A stretch of DNA of 37,858 nucleotides from contig JAILFI010000034.1 in NCBI GenBank assembly GCA_024697655.1, positions 1-37,858 on the forward strand, written 5' to 3'. Position numbers and translations under genes: made by a program. The notes beneath the pieces were generated by a model. It had not been told where the DNA came from. It made no database searches and saw only the letters and a list, made by a program, of their open reading frames with translations. Positions 16,117 to 24,710 of this stretch are shown in pieces. Positions within the stretch are counted from its first letter, which is position 1, and the number at the start of each line of letters is the position of its first letter. Source of the DNA: Clostridiales bacterium. Its GTDB lineage: Bacteria; Bacillota_A; Clostridia; Peptostreptococcales; Anaerovoracaceae.

Positions 16117-16815
16117 TCAGAAACAGATTTCTTTCAAAGTACAGTTGAGATAATCAAGCGAGATCAGATCATAGGAGACACCGTTCAGATTGCCTTTCAG
16201 TCCTTTCCTGAACGCTTCTTTGCCGTGCAGATGTCCATAATACACTCTGCGTACGCCGAACTCTTCAAAAAGCTGTGTGAACTGTGACGGCTGCATTTTA
16301 TCGTTCGTGGGCGGATAGTGTAAAACACCGATGATCTCCCGGTCTTTGCGGGCAGCTGCAGCCGTGAGGGAGGCTCGAAGACGCAGCGATTCCCTTTGAT
16401 AGATCTTTTCGTCCTGTGCAGTATACCCTTCGGAGCCCGGACATACCCAGCCGCGTGTCCCGCAGATCAATGCATGGTCTGTCCCGTAACAGCTGTTCTG
16501 CAGGAAGTACATGTCGGGATACAGTTGATTGAGTTTCGTGATCCCCGTCCACCAGAGATCATGATTGCCCTTGATCAGGACTTTCATCCCCGGTCTTTCG
16601 TGGATCCATTCAAGATCAGCCAATGCTTCTTCAAAATGGAGCCCCCAGCTGATATCGCCGGCGATGATCACGGTATCTTCCGCGCCAACACGCGCGTCCC
16701 AGTCCTCCCTGATGCGCGCTGCATGGTCGTTCCACGCATCACCGAAAACGGTCATCGGCTTGTCGATGCGCGGATCATTTGAAAGATGAAGATCTCCAAC
16801 GATAAATGTTCGCAT
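16117..16815 (-). CDS. Metallophosphoesterase, substrate unknown
   Basis: Calcineurin-like phosphoesterase of 232 residues with all metal-binding motifs present in order: GDLHLS (D8, H10), IAGDISWG, KGNHDLWW, LHYPPTN and YYGHLHGK. It belongs to a soluble cytosolic group found widely in Firmicutes, usually annotated only as predicted phosphohydrolase. There is no signal peptide. The ATG at 16815 has AAGGAG about ten bases upstream; a closer ATG is followed at once by a stop. It lies 23 bases after tcdA and 43 before deoB, presumably in the same transcript. The physiological substrate cannot be told from sequence. Confidence 0.88.
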   Translation of the reverse strand: MRTFIVGDLHLSNDPRIDKPMTVFGDAWNDHAARIREDWDARVGAEDTVIIAGDISWGLHFEEALADLEWIHERPGMKVLIKGNHDLWWTGITKLNQLYPDMYFLQNSCYGTDHALICGTRGWVCPGSEGYTAQDEKIYQRESLRLRASLTAAAARKDREIIGVLHYPPTNDKMQPSQFTQLFEEFGVRRVYYGHLHGKEAFRKGLKGNLNGVSYDLISLDYLNCTLKEICF

Positions 16816-16838
16816 TTACATAAAACTCCTTATGGATA

Positions 16839-17528
16839 CTATTTGATATGATCCCAACCGGTCAGGTCGCGGATGACCTCCCCTGCCAGCAGCATACCCA
16901 TCACGGGCGGGACATATGACAAACTGCCGAGATTGCTGCCACCGGCAGGCTGCTCTTCCGAGTAAATGACCTTGACTCCTTCCGTAATGCCGAGACCGCG
17001 GAGCTGTTTGCGTACCGCCTTGGCAAGCGGACAGACGCTCGTTTTGCTGATATCCGCCGCTTTGAAGGCAGTCGGGTCCTTCTTGTTGGCTGCGCCCATT
17101 GCGGAGATCACGGGGATCCCGTGTTCTCTGCTCCATGCGATCAGATGCGCCTTGGCTGTAACGGTGTCGATGGCGTCGACCACATAATCCACATCCGCCG
17201 GAAGCGACGGGATCGTATCCGCGTCAAGGAACAGATCCAATGTTGTGATATCGGCGGCAGGCCAGATGTCGCGGATGCGTTCCTGCATGACCGCGGTTTT
17301 TTTCTTTCCGATCGTCGAATGGGTCGCGATGATCTGCCGGTTGATATTCGTAACATCGATACTGTCGCTGTCGATCAGTACAAAACTGCCGATACCTGCC
17401 CGGGCAAGGACTTCGCATACGTAGCCGCCCACACCGCCGAGTCCGGCGATCAGAACGCGGGCCTTCTGCAGTTTTTCAGTCCCCTCCTCACCGAGGATCC
17501 ATGCATTGCGGATAAACTGTTCATTCAT
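16839..17528 (-). CDS. tcdA: tRNA threonylcarbamoyladenosine dehydratase TcdA (ThiF/HesA family)
   Basis: E1-like enzyme that uses ATP to cyclise t6A37 of tRNA to ct6A, 229 residues. It starts MNEQFIRNAWILGEEG, and the nucleotide-binding Rossmann motif is LIAGLGGVGGYVCEVLARAG. Next are LIDSDSIDVTNINRQ and YVVDAIDTVTAKAHLI, then ISAMGAANKKDPT. Later segments, DISKTSVCPLAKAVRKQLRG and VIYSEEQP, are typical of the CsdL/TcdA branch rather than MoeB or ThiF. It overlaps recX by four bases (ATGA). Its substrate is made by the TsaBCDE system, so the TsaD paralogue elsewhere in the window is a notable coincidence. Confidence 0.9.
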   Translation of the reverse strand: MNEQFIRNAWILGEEGTEKLQKARVLIAGLGGVGGYVCEVLARAGIGSFVLIDSDSIDVTNINRQIIATHSTIGKKKTAVMQERIRDIWPAADITTLDLFLDADTIPSLPADVDYVVDAIDTVTAKAHLIAWSREHGIPVISAMGAANKKDPTAFKAADISKTSVCPLAKAVRKQLRGLGITEGVKVIYSEEQPAGGSNLGSLSYVPPVMGMLLAGEVIRDLTGWDHIK

Positions 17529-18013
17529 AGTGTGTCCTGTCCGATCTGCCCCAGAACGGCATAGATCAAAGATGTTTCGTATCCAAGCGACGCAAGCCGG
17601 CGGCCGGCGCGCGCTCTTTCTTTTTCAGTTGATGCGCTGCCTTCAAGCAGACGAGCTGCTTCCGCGGCGGCATTGCGGAATTCTTCCTCAGACAGGTCGG
17701 TCCCTTCTTCGTCCTCAAAATCGTAAATGGCCTGCTGTACGATGTTTCTTTCGATCCCCCGTTCCCTGAGTTCCCGGAAGATGCGGCACCGGCCGCGCCG
17801 CTTTTCGAGACTGCGGCGCAGATAGGTCAGCGCATAGGCACGGTCATCGATATAGTGCAATTCCTTGAGCCGGTCAAGACAGCTGCGGATCTCCTCTTCT
17901 TCAAAGGCGGCGTCTTCCAGCCGGCGTCGGACCTCCTGTTCTGTCCGCATCCGGTGTTCCAGAAAGCGTGCTGCTGTATCCATGATGTCTGTTTTTTTCG
18001 CTTTCCCGGTCAT
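17525..18013 (-). CDS. recX: Regulatory protein RecX
   Basis: Small all-helical modulator that binds and usually inhibits RecA filaments, 162 residues. The three-helix repeats are recognisable: LEHRMRTEQEVRRRLED, then CLDRLKELHYIDDRAYALTYLR, RCRIFRELRERGIERNIVQQAI and RRLASLGYETSLIYAVL. In many bacteria recX is next to recA. Here it lies about 3 kb upstream of recA on the same strand, inside a different run of genes, with four-base ATGA overlaps at both ends. It has no SOS box of its own. Confidence 0.9.
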   Translation of the reverse strand: MTGKAKKTDIMDTAARFLEHRMRTEQEVRRRLEDAAFEEEEIRSCLDRLKELHYIDDRAYALTYLRRSLEKRRGRCRIFRELRERGIERNIVQQAIYDFEDEEGTDLSEEEFRNAAAEAARLLEGSASTEKERARAGRRLASLGYETSLIYAVLGQIGQDTL

Positions 18014-18972
18014 GCAGCCGTACCTCCTCTGCTATTATATACATCCTCTGCGTCTGTTTCCACCGCCTGCCGGGGTACCGTATCAAGGTGATTGAGAACG
18101 AATGCGGCGCCGATGACGAGGACGGCGCAGACGATATGCAGACTGGTCAGCGGTTCATGGAGAAGCAGTCCCCCTGCCAGAATTGAGATCACGGTCGAGA
18201 TGTTGTTGAACACACTTGCCCGCGCCGCCGGCAGGATGCGGAATGCATAGGTGATGGTCAGGGAGGAAAGCAGGATGCAGCCGATCCCGAGATAAGCCGA
18301 CGACAGGAAGAACCGCAGACTGGTCAGCGGTACGAAGTAATCTGCAACAGAACCTGTTCTGATATGGTCCGCCAGCAGCAGGATACTGAAGAACACGGAT
18401 CCTGCAACGATCAGCCAGCCCGCGATCACGACGGGGCTGAATTTCACGCGGAACTGACGGCTCCACACACTGTACAGCGCGTTCAGAAGCGTGGATACCC
18501 CCAGGAACAGCGCGCCTGCCAGCGTCATGTCTTTCGCCCCGCTTCCGGCTGACACCATCGCGATAACAGCACCGGCACCGACCAGAACGGCAACTGAACC
18601 AACGAGACCGAGCCGTTCATGGAGCATCGGGATCGCGAACAGAGCGATGAAGACCGGCGAAGTTGCAAAGAAGATCGCACCGATGATCGTGGAACATGTC
18701 AGAAGGCCTAGGAGCTGGAAATACAGGAAGAGTACGTAACTCGCACAGAGAAGGAACATCGCCGGTATATCCCGCCGTTTGATGCGGAGCGATTCTCCGG
18801 CAACTTTCAAAACGGGCGGCAGCGCAGCAAGCGCAAAAAGAAAGCGATATGCCAGTACATCGTACACACCGCCGTCTACAAGCGCTTCTTTATTGGCGAT
18901 AAAAGCAAAGCCTACAACGACCGCGAACAGCAGTCCTGCGGCAACGGCTCTGCGCTCATTTCTTTTATGCAT
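18010..18972 (-). CDS. EamA/DMT-superfamily transporter
   Basis: Ten-transmembrane drug/metabolite transporter family permease, 320 residues, with two EamA repeats (about residues 8-140 and 150-295). Membrane segments are evident at AAGLLFAVVVGFAFI, FLLCASYVLFLYFQLLG, GSVAVLVGAGAVIAMV, VVIAGWLIVAGSVFFS and LHIVCAVLVIGAAFVL. Such proteins export or import small metabolites; the substrate cannot be predicted. The ATG at 18972 lies inside the phosphopantetheinyl transferase gene (61-base overlap), preceded by GGGTGG. No later in-frame ATG would preserve the first membrane segment. It overlaps recX by four bases. Confidence 0.88.
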   Translation of the reverse strand: MHKRNERRAVAAGLLFAVVVGFAFIANKEALVDGGVYDVLAYRFLFALAALPPVLKVAGESLRIKRRDIPAMFLLCASYVLFLYFQLLGLLTCSTIIGAIFFATSPVFIALFAIPMLHERLGLVGSVAVLVGAGAVIAMVSAGSGAKDMTLAGALFLGVSTLLNALYSVWSRQFRVKFSPVVIAGWLIVAGSVFFSILLLADHIRTGSVADYFVPLTSLRFFLSSAYLGIGCILLSSLTITYAFRILPAARASVFNNISTVISILAGGLLLHEPLTSLHIVCAVLVIGAAFVLNHLDTVPRQAVETDAEDVYNSRGGTAA

Positions 18973-19511
18973 ATGTCCACCCGGAAAGCTGCGGGCAGAG
19001 CCGCAGCACAGTAGATCCCGCTGCCAAGGTCAATATCGTAAAAACGCACCCCTTCCAGAGAAGAGAGAAGCTTGCTGCCGTCTGTCAGTGAGTACTTCGC
19101 AAGCGTCCGGCCAAGCGGGAGGCCAAGGTATTTCGTCAGTGCTTCTTTTCTCGTCCACAAACGGAAAAAACCGTCCTCCCCGGCGGTTTTGAGATACGTA
19201 CACTCTGTGTCCGTGAAGAATCGCGCCGCGATACGGTCATGATCCGTATGCCGTGCCGCCTGTATATCCAGTCCTACGGAAGACACCTCGCTGCCTGCCA
19301 CGAGGCAGGCCCACATCCTGCCGGTATGACTGACCGAAACGCGCAGAGGAAGATCAGGAAAGAACGGCTTTCCATATTCCGTGCGGCGAAGTGAGGATGC
19401 CGCGATTCCGCCCCTTTCCATTCCCAGGTAAAGAGCAGCGGCTTCGAGCAGCAGCGATTCCGAGGAACGTTGCCCGCTGTCGGGGGAAATGTACAGAGCG
19501 GCTGTGCTCAT
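18912..19511 (-). CDS. 4'-phosphopantetheinyl transferase, Sfp-like
   Basis: Transfers phosphopantetheine from CoA to a serine on carrier proteins. The product is 199 residues from the ATG at 19511, which overlaps the preceding stop as ATGA; the longer frame up to 19562 has no support. Signature motifs are SVSHTGRMWACLVAG, VGLDIQA (Mg-binding Asp) and FFRLWTRKEALTKYLG, with the order and spacing of Sfp/AcpT-type enzymes. There is no polyketide or nonribosomal peptide gene in the window, so its target may be the fatty-acid acyl carrier protein or something encoded elsewhere. The last 61 bases are shared with the transporter start. Confidence 0.88.
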   Translation of the reverse strand: MSTAALYISPDSGQRSSESLLLEAAALYLGMERGGIAASSLRRTEYGKPFFPDLPLRVSVSHTGRMWACLVAGSEVSSVGLDIQAARHTDHDRIAARFFTDTECTYLKTAGEDGFFRLWTRKEALTKYLGLPLGRTLAKYSLTDGSKLLSSLEGVRFYDIDLGSGIYCAAALPAAFRVDICIKEMSAEPLPQDCCSRSL

Positions 19512-19798
19512 TTCAGTCTGTCGAGGATCCGGCGGTAGCCGTCCGCACCGTACAGAAGGCACTTGTTGATCCTGCTGATCGTCGCGGTGGAAGCACCGGT
19601 CTTTTCTTCGATCTCTTTATACTTACGGTTCTCGTCCAGCAGTTTGGCCACCTGCCACCGCTGTGCCATTGCGTGGATCTCGTTGATCGTTGACAGGTCT
19701 TCAAAGAACCGGTAGCAATCCTCCTGATCCTGCAGAGAGAGAATCGCATCGAACAGTGCATCGATGTCATCGCGCTTGAATTTAGAACGATATGCCAT
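19508..19798 (-). CDS. TrpR-like protein YerC/YecD family
   Basis: Small helix-turn-helix protein of the Trp repressor superfamily, 96 residues from the ATG at 19798, which has GGAGG seven bases upstream; the track start 24 bases earlier has none. The family core reads FFEDLSTINEIHAMAQRWQVAKLL, split by the usual short loop, then YKEIEEKTGASTATISRINKCL, a clear helix-turn-helix. YerC-family proteins are widespread in Firmicutes and the regulated genes are mostly unknown. A link to tryptophan is not implied, since no trp gene or operator is seen. It lies 31 bases after the CtpA-type protease gene and overlaps the transferase gene by four bases. Confidence 0.88.
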   Translation of the reverse strand: MAYRSKFKRDDIDALFDAILSLQDQEDCYRFFEDLSTINEIHAMAQRWQVAKLLDENRKYKEIEEKTGASTATISRINKCLLYGADGYRRILDRLK

Positions 19799-19829
19799 AG
19801 AAGGACCTCCTTTGGTTGTCATCGGTACG

Positions 19830-20999
19830 TTATTTGAGCAATTCGATCGCTTTCTTTAATTGTTCGTCATCGCCTTCCACAATGTAATCGGGGGTCACGC
19901 CGACACCGTGGATCTTATTGCCGTTAGGCGAGAAATACTGCAGAACGGTCAGTTTGTAGCCGGTGCCGTTGCCCAGCGGCGCGGAATTCTGGATGATCCC
20001 TTTGCCGAATGTGACGGTGCCGACAAGTTTCCCGCCCGCATTATCCTTGATGGCTGCAGACAGGATCTCCGCGGCGCTGGCGGAGTTTTCGTTGACAAGA
20101 ATGACGTACGGGAGACTGGTACGGCCTTCTTCCGAATAGGTGTACTCTCTGTGTCCCTGTCTGTCCTCTGTATACATCACGGTCCCTTTGTCGAGGAGCA
20201 TGTCGGCGATCTGTACGGATTGATCGACAAGACCGCCTCCGTTGTTGCGCAGATCGATGATCAGCCCTTTGACGCCTTTGGCCTCCATGGCTTTCAGCTC
20301 GGTTTTGAAATCTTCGGCGGTTTGCATATCAAAGGAAGTGATCCGGATGAGACCAATGTTGCCTTCGAGCATCTCGCTCTCGACCGAGAAGACCGCGATC
20401 GTTGTCCGGGTCAGGGTGACTGTGTTTTCCTTGCCGTCTCTCAGATAGGTCACGTCGACAGTCGTCCCGCTGTCACCGCGGATCGCCATGCTCATCTGTG
20501 TGGAATCCTCGTATTCTTCGCCGTCCACCTTCGTCAGGATATCCCCCGGCAGGAGCCCTGCCTTCTGCGCGGGGCTGTCTTTGACAGTGCTGAGAACAAC
20601 GTATTCACCTTTTTCGTTTTGCTGGAAGGTGACGCCTACGCCTTCAAACTCGCCGGTCATGCTGGACTCCCAGGATTTCCATTCGTCTTCATTCATGTAA
20701 CTGGAATAGATATCGCCTGTCGACTGGAAGATACCTTTATACATCCCCTCTTCGATCTGTTCATCGGTGATATCCTGATAAAAGTTTTTCTGTACGAGTT
20801 TCCAGAGTTCTTCCGCTTTGGCATACTTGTCATTCATGTAGGTCAGCTGATTGTACTCTTCAGCGCTGATCGTCATTTTGCCGAGACCGACGCTGCCGCC
20901 TGTCGCATGCATCATGCTCATGGTGCCGTAAGTCGCCGCTCCGCCGAGCAATGCTGCGACAAGAAGAAATATGACAAATACGCTTTTTTTGATATTCAT
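19830..20999 (-). CDS. S41 family carboxyl-terminal processing protease (CtpA-like)
   Basis: Membrane-anchored serine protease, 389 residues. One N-terminal membrane segment or uncleaved signal (VFVIFLLVAALLGGAATYG, residues 8-26) places the rest outside the cytosol. An N-terminal helical region is followed by a PDZ domain (about 105-190, with EGVGVTFQ and AQKAGLLPGDIL) and the S41 domain. The catalytic Ser lies in NENSASAAEI and the Lys in TFGKGIIQ. It follows recJ by one base and continues the ftsEX-M23 peptidase run, a conserved clostridial neighbourhood. It may regulate envelope hydrolases by cleavage, as known for CtpB/Prc types; that role here is inferred. Confidence 0.94.
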   Translation of the reverse strand: MNIKKSVFVIFLLVAALLGGAATYGTMSMMHATGGSVGLGKMTISAEEYNQLTYMNDKYAKAEELWKLVQKNFYQDITDEQIEEGMYKGIFQSTGDIYSSYMNEDEWKSWESSMTGEFEGVGVTFQQNEKGEYVVLSTVKDSPAQKAGLLPGDILTKVDGEEYEDSTQMSMAIRGDSGTTVDVTYLRDGKENTVTLTRTTIAVFSVESEMLEGNIGLIRITSFDMQTAEDFKTELKAMEAKGVKGLIIDLRNNGGGLVDQSVQIADMLLDKGTVMYTEDRQGHREYTYSEEGRTSLPYVILVNENSASAAEILSAAIKDNAGGKLVGTVTFGKGIIQNSAPLGNGTGYKLTVLQYFSPNGNKIHGVGVTPDYIVEGDDEQLKKAIELLK

Positions 21000-21000
21000 G

Positions 21001-22668
21001 CTACTGATTCTCCGCTAAATCTATGATCCTGAGCTGAACGCTCTTTCTGCCATTAAAGTCATTGATGCCGATCCGGACTGTGAGGCGCAGCGCTTCGGTA
21101 ACGGCGCAGACTGCAGCCATCTTTGCGATCTTATCCTCACTTCCGAAACAGATCCCGCCGATCCCGCCGGAGGGAGATGCGATCCTGAGGCGCAGCGCAC
21201 GCCCGTTTCCTATTACATCATACTCCAGCAGTTTCACACTTTCCAGTAAAAAAGCGGGGGCGGGATTGTCTTTTCCGAACGGCGCCATTGCCAGAAGGTC
21301 TTCCGCCAGTGCAAGATCGATCTGCGCCGGCTCCAGAACCATATCGTACGGCACCTTTTTGTCGAACAATCCGGGATTGGCTGCCAGGATCTCTTTCATG
21401 ACAGCTTCGAGACCTTCTTTGAGCGCCGGGATATACTCCTCCCGGATGGTGAATCCGCATGCCATCGCGTGGCCGCCAAAACGCTCGAAGAGATGGCTTT
21501 GCGTGCTGAGAACGGCGTGAAGATCGAGCCCTTCTATTCCCCGGCATGTCGCTGTATAGCAGCCTTCCTGAGACGGCGATAATATGGCGACCGGTTTGTT
21601 GAACCGCTCTCTCAGTCTGCCGGCGACGACTCCGTTGGTCCCTTCATGGGAAGTCTGCGGGAGGAGTACCGGGAACAGAGTGTTCTCAAGTTCTTCCCCG
21701 CAGTACGCGAGGATATGGCGTTCCGTGCGTTCCTGGATCGACTTCCTCTCTGTATTGAGCGTATGCATCTTCTCAACATAAGGGTACGCTTCTTCCGCGG
21801 TGGAAGCCAGGAACAGCCTGACGCCAAGGCTGGCATCCTCCATGCGTCCGGCTGCGTTGACATGCGGGCCGATACCGAATCCGATCCGTTCCGCATCGAC
21901 GGGATAGCGTTTGCTGCCGGGGTCTCCCTGTCTGCGGTAAATGCGGTCGATCAGCATATTCAGGCCGATACGGCTGCCTGTGTTGATCTTGTTGAGTCCG
22001 TATTTGACGAGGCTGCGGTTCTCCCCGGTCAGCGGTACGACATCCGCAACTGTACCGATCGCGACCATGTCCAGCAGATCGTTGGTGATCTTTTTGTCAA
22101 GACCTGCAGCGTCGCGCAGTGCCAGTGCCAGTTTGTAGGCAACGCCGCAGCCCGCAAGATCGCGGTACGGATAAGTCTCTCCATCCTGTTTGGGATCGAG
22201 GACGATCGTGTCCGCGAGGCCATCTTCGCAGTTGTGGTGATCCGTGACGATCACGGAAATGCCGTACTCTTTGGCGGTTTCCACCTCGAAATAAGATATC
22301 GCACCGCAGTCGACCGTGATGATCATATCCACACCGAGTTCGGCGAGTTTGATGACCGCTTGCTCGTTGAGTCCATATCCTTCGTCGAAACGTGATGGGA
22401 TATAAAAAGACGGTGCTTTTGCACCGAGCGCCCGCAGGATGGTCATCATGATCACAGTCGCAGTGACACCGTCCGCATCATAATCACCGTAAACAACGAT
22501 CTTATCCCCTCTCTGTACGGCCGCAAGGATCGCGTCAGTTGCCTCGGGAAGTCCGTGCAGAAGACGCGGATCATAAGCGGTACGCGGATAAGGGGCCAGA
22601 TACTCATTCACAGCTGCTTCATCGGTGATTCCCCTCTTGATCAGTAATTGTCTAATGATGTCGTTCAT
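21001..22668 (-). CDS. recJ: Single-stranded-DNA-specific exonuclease RecJ
   Basis: 5'-3' exonuclease acting in RecF-pathway recombination and base-excision or mismatch repair, 555 residues. The DHH phosphoesterase motifs are present: VVYGDYDADGVTAT (DYDADG at 62-67), VDCGAISY and TDHHNCEDG (DHH at 143-145). The DHHA1 domain has IGPHVNAAGRM and then FGGHAMACGFTI; the C-terminal OB fold ends QLRIIDLAENQ. The ATG at 22668 is three bases after the M23 peptidase stop and has no evident ribosome binding site, so expression probably relies on translational coupling. The length is normal for the short Firmicutes form without the long C-terminal extension. Confidence 0.96.
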   Translation of the reverse strand: MNDIIRQLLIKRGITDEAAVNEYLAPYPRTAYDPRLLHGLPEATDAILAAVQRGDKIVVYGDYDADGVTATVIMMTILRALGAKAPSFYIPSRFDEGYGLNEQAVIKLAELGVDMIITVDCGAISYFEVETAKEYGISVIVTDHHNCEDGLADTIVLDPKQDGETYPYRDLAGCGVAYKLALALRDAAGLDKKITNDLLDMVAIGTVADVVPLTGENRSLVKYGLNKINTGSRIGLNMLIDRIYRRQGDPGSKRYPVDAERIGFGIGPHVNAAGRMEDASLGVRLFLASTAEEAYPYVEKMHTLNTERKSIQERTERHILAYCGEELENTLFPVLLPQTSHEGTNGVVAGRLRERFNKPVAILSPSQEGCYTATCRGIEGLDLHAVLSTQSHLFERFGGHAMACGFTIREEYIPALKEGLEAVMKEILAANPGLFDKKVPYDMVLEPAQIDLALAEDLLAMAPFGKDNPAPAFLLESVKLLEYDVIGNGRALRLRIASPSGGIGGICFGSEDKIAKMAAVCAVTEALRLTVRIGINDFNGRKSVQLRIIDLAENQ

Positions 22669-22671
22669 GGT

Positions 22672-23793
22672 TTACAAGTAGTTGTGGGGGTTCACCGAAT
22701 TACCGTAGTTGCTTCCCCCGAGACGGACCTCAAAGTGGCAGTGGTTGCCGGTGCTGTTGCCTGTCGAACCGACAAACGCGATCGTCTGGCCCTGGGAAAC
22801 CGTCTGTCCTTCATAAACATTGAGCGAGGAGTTGTGTCCGTAGAGGGTGTACAGACCGTTCCCGTGGCTGATCAGGACCGCGTTGCCGTAGCTGCCCATC
22901 CAGCCCGCGGAGATCACCAGTCCGTCATCCGCCGCGACGACACTCGCTCCGTAATCCGCCGGAATATCGATGCCGGAATGGAGTTCATACCCGTGGTACG
23001 GACACCAGCGGTAGGCATATTCAGAGGAAATGCTGTAATAGCCCGGCACCGGCCACATGAACGCGCCGCTGCCGCTGCCCTGATACTCCTGATCGGAAGA
23101 TCTGGCAGCGATCATGGCAGCGATCTCTGCGGATTCGGCTTCAAGATCTGCCAGATCGTCTTCCAGCTGGTCGTTGATCGCTTCCTGTTCCTCTTTCGAG
23201 GCTTCGGCTTTTTCATAGTTCGCGCTCAGCTGATCCTGCAGGGTGTTGAGTTCGCTCATCTTAGCGTCCAGGTCACCTCGCTGTGATTCGAGGGCGGTCT
23301 GGATCTCTTCGATCTCCTGGTATTCCTGCTCCAGCTTGCTGACAAGGTCTTTGTCGCTCGCATAGATCTTGCCTACGAGTTCTACATTGGTGATCAGGTC
23401 AGACACGTTTTCCGAAGACAATATAACATCGATGAATCCGATGGATCCATTTTTGTACATGTTGCGAAGGCGCTGATTGAGGTTGTCGATACTGACTTCG
23501 ATTTCCTCTTTTTTTCTTTCCAGCTTTTTCTGGTTCTCGCTGATCTCCATCTGCAGGGAAACGATCTGACTGCTGACATTGTCGATGCTGTCCTGCGTCT
23601 CGTCGATCTCTGCCTGGATCTCATTCATCTCGCCCTGGAGTTCTTCAACTTTTTCTTTTCCTTCGTCCAGTTCCTGCTGTTTGGCATCGATATCCGCATC
23701 AACTTCCTCCTGTGAGCGGGTGCCGTAGGCGAACGTCAGCGTCATCGAAAGGATCAGCAGCAGGATAACTGCGAAGCGAAAACGGTCTTTCAT
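22672..23793 (-). CDS. Secreted M23 peptidoglycan endopeptidase with coiled coil (EnvC/PcsB-like role)
   Basis: 373 residues: an N-terminal signal peptide (FAVILLLILSMTLTFAYG, residues 7-24), a long coiled coil (about 30-235, rich in Glu/Gln/Lys heptads) and a LytM/M23 domain (about 255-373). Zinc ligands are visible in LHSGIDIPADYG (HxxxD) and GNHCHFEVR (HxH). This architecture matches the EnvC/CwlO-type proteins that FtsEX activates through its extracellular loop, and ftsE and ftsX lie directly upstream. Its own domain keeps the metal ligands, so it is probably the hydrolase itself. It begins 26 bases after ftsX with AGGATC close to the ATG. Confidence 0.93.
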   Translation of the reverse strand: MKDRFRFAVILLLILSMTLTFAYGTRSQEEVDADIDAKQQELDEGKEKVEELQGEMNEIQAEIDETQDSIDNVSSQIVSLQMEISENQKKLERKKEEIEVSIDNLNQRLRNMYKNGSIGFIDVILSSENVSDLITNVELVGKIYASDKDLVSKLEQEYQEIEEIQTALESQRGDLDAKMSELNTLQDQLSANYEKAEASKEEQEAINDQLEDDLADLEAESAEIAAMIAARSSDQEYQGSGSGAFMWPVPGYYSISSEYAYRWCPYHGYELHSGIDIPADYGASVVAADDGLVISAGWMGSYGNAVLISHGNGLYTLYGHNSSLNVYEGQTVSQGQTIAFVGSTGNSTGNHCHFEVRLGGSNYGNSVNPHNYL

Positions 23794-23819
23794 GATCCTG
23801 TTATATCCTCTTTCTTTTT

Positions 23820-24710
23820 TTAGGTGTCAAGGAACCGCCTCATCGATACGATGCTGCCCCAGGCACCGATGCTGACACCCAGCGCCAGGAAGATCCACAT
23901 GAGATTGATCCCCAGGAAGGACACCGGTACGAGCGGCATCGACAGGACCGAGGTCACACTGGACCCGATCGCGGCGAGCACGCGGGTATAAACAAAAGTC
24001 ACGATACCTGCCGAAAGCAGCGCGGAGAAGGCACCGATGATGATTCCTTCCAGCATGAACGGTCCGCGGATAAACCAGTTGGTCGCACCGACATATTTCA
24101 TGATCTCGATTTCTTCGGACCGGTTGAAAACTGTCAGTTTGATGGTGTTTGAGACCACGACGACCGATACGATGATCAGGAACGCCATGATCACAAGCGC
24201 TGCGATCTGCATCATGCGTGTCGCGCGCAGCAGTTTGTCTACGGTATCTTTATAGTACGTGACATCTTCGACCCCTTCCAGCGTTGCTGCTTTATCGGCG
24301 ATCTCATCTGCTTTGGTGAGGTCGGTCATTGTGATGACAAGTGAATTTGGCAGCGGGTTTTCCGTAATGCTGTCGAGCAGATAGGCATTGTCGCCCCACC
24401 GCTTCTTCAGGATCTCCATCGCTTCCTCTTTTGTTCTGTAGTCCACCGTATCCACGGCGTCCCATCTTTCTATTTCGTGCTGCAGTTCGAGGCCTTGTTC
24501 TTCCGTTGTCTCATCGAGCAGGAATACCTGAACATTGTTGTAGTCCTGCTTGACGGACTCTGCCATCATATTGATATTGATGATGATCACGAGAAACAGA
24601 CCGAGGATCAGCAGCATCGCGCTGATCGCAAAGACCGAGGCCAGTGTCATGGCCCGGTTTCGCCCGATCTGACGGAATGCCTGTTTGACCGTATTTCCAA
24701 ACCTACTCAT
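23820..24710 (-). CDS. ftsX: Cell division membrane protein FtsX
   Basis: Permease-like partner of FtsE that transmits ATP hydrolysis to extracellular peptidoglycan hydrolases. The ATG at 24710 gives 296 residues, the normal length, and overlaps the ftsE stop by eight bases. An upstream TTG in the same frame would add ten residues not seen in the family. There are four membrane segments: ASVFAISAMLLILGLFLVII near the N-terminus, and later IAALVIMAFLIIVSVVVVS, then IIIGAFSALLSAGIVTFVY and NLMWIFLALGVSIGAW. An extracellular domain lies between the first two (about residues 50-150). The cytosolic start FGNTVKQAFRQIGRNRAMTL and the region TVFNRSEEIEIMKYVGAT are typical. Confidence 0.96.
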   Translation of the reverse strand: MSRFGNTVKQAFRQIGRNRAMTLASVFAISAMLLILGLFLVIIININMMAESVKQDYNNVQVFLLDETTEEQGLELQHEIERWDAVDTVDYRTKEEAMEILKKRWGDNAYLLDSITENPLPNSLVITMTDLTKADEIADKAATLEGVEDVTYYKDTVDKLLRATRMMQIAALVIMAFLIIVSVVVVSNTIKLTVFNRSEEIEIMKYVGATNWFIRGPFMLEGIIIGAFSALLSAGIVTFVYTRVLAAIGSSVTSVLSMPLVPVSFLGINLMWIFLALGVSIGAWGSIVSMRRFLDT

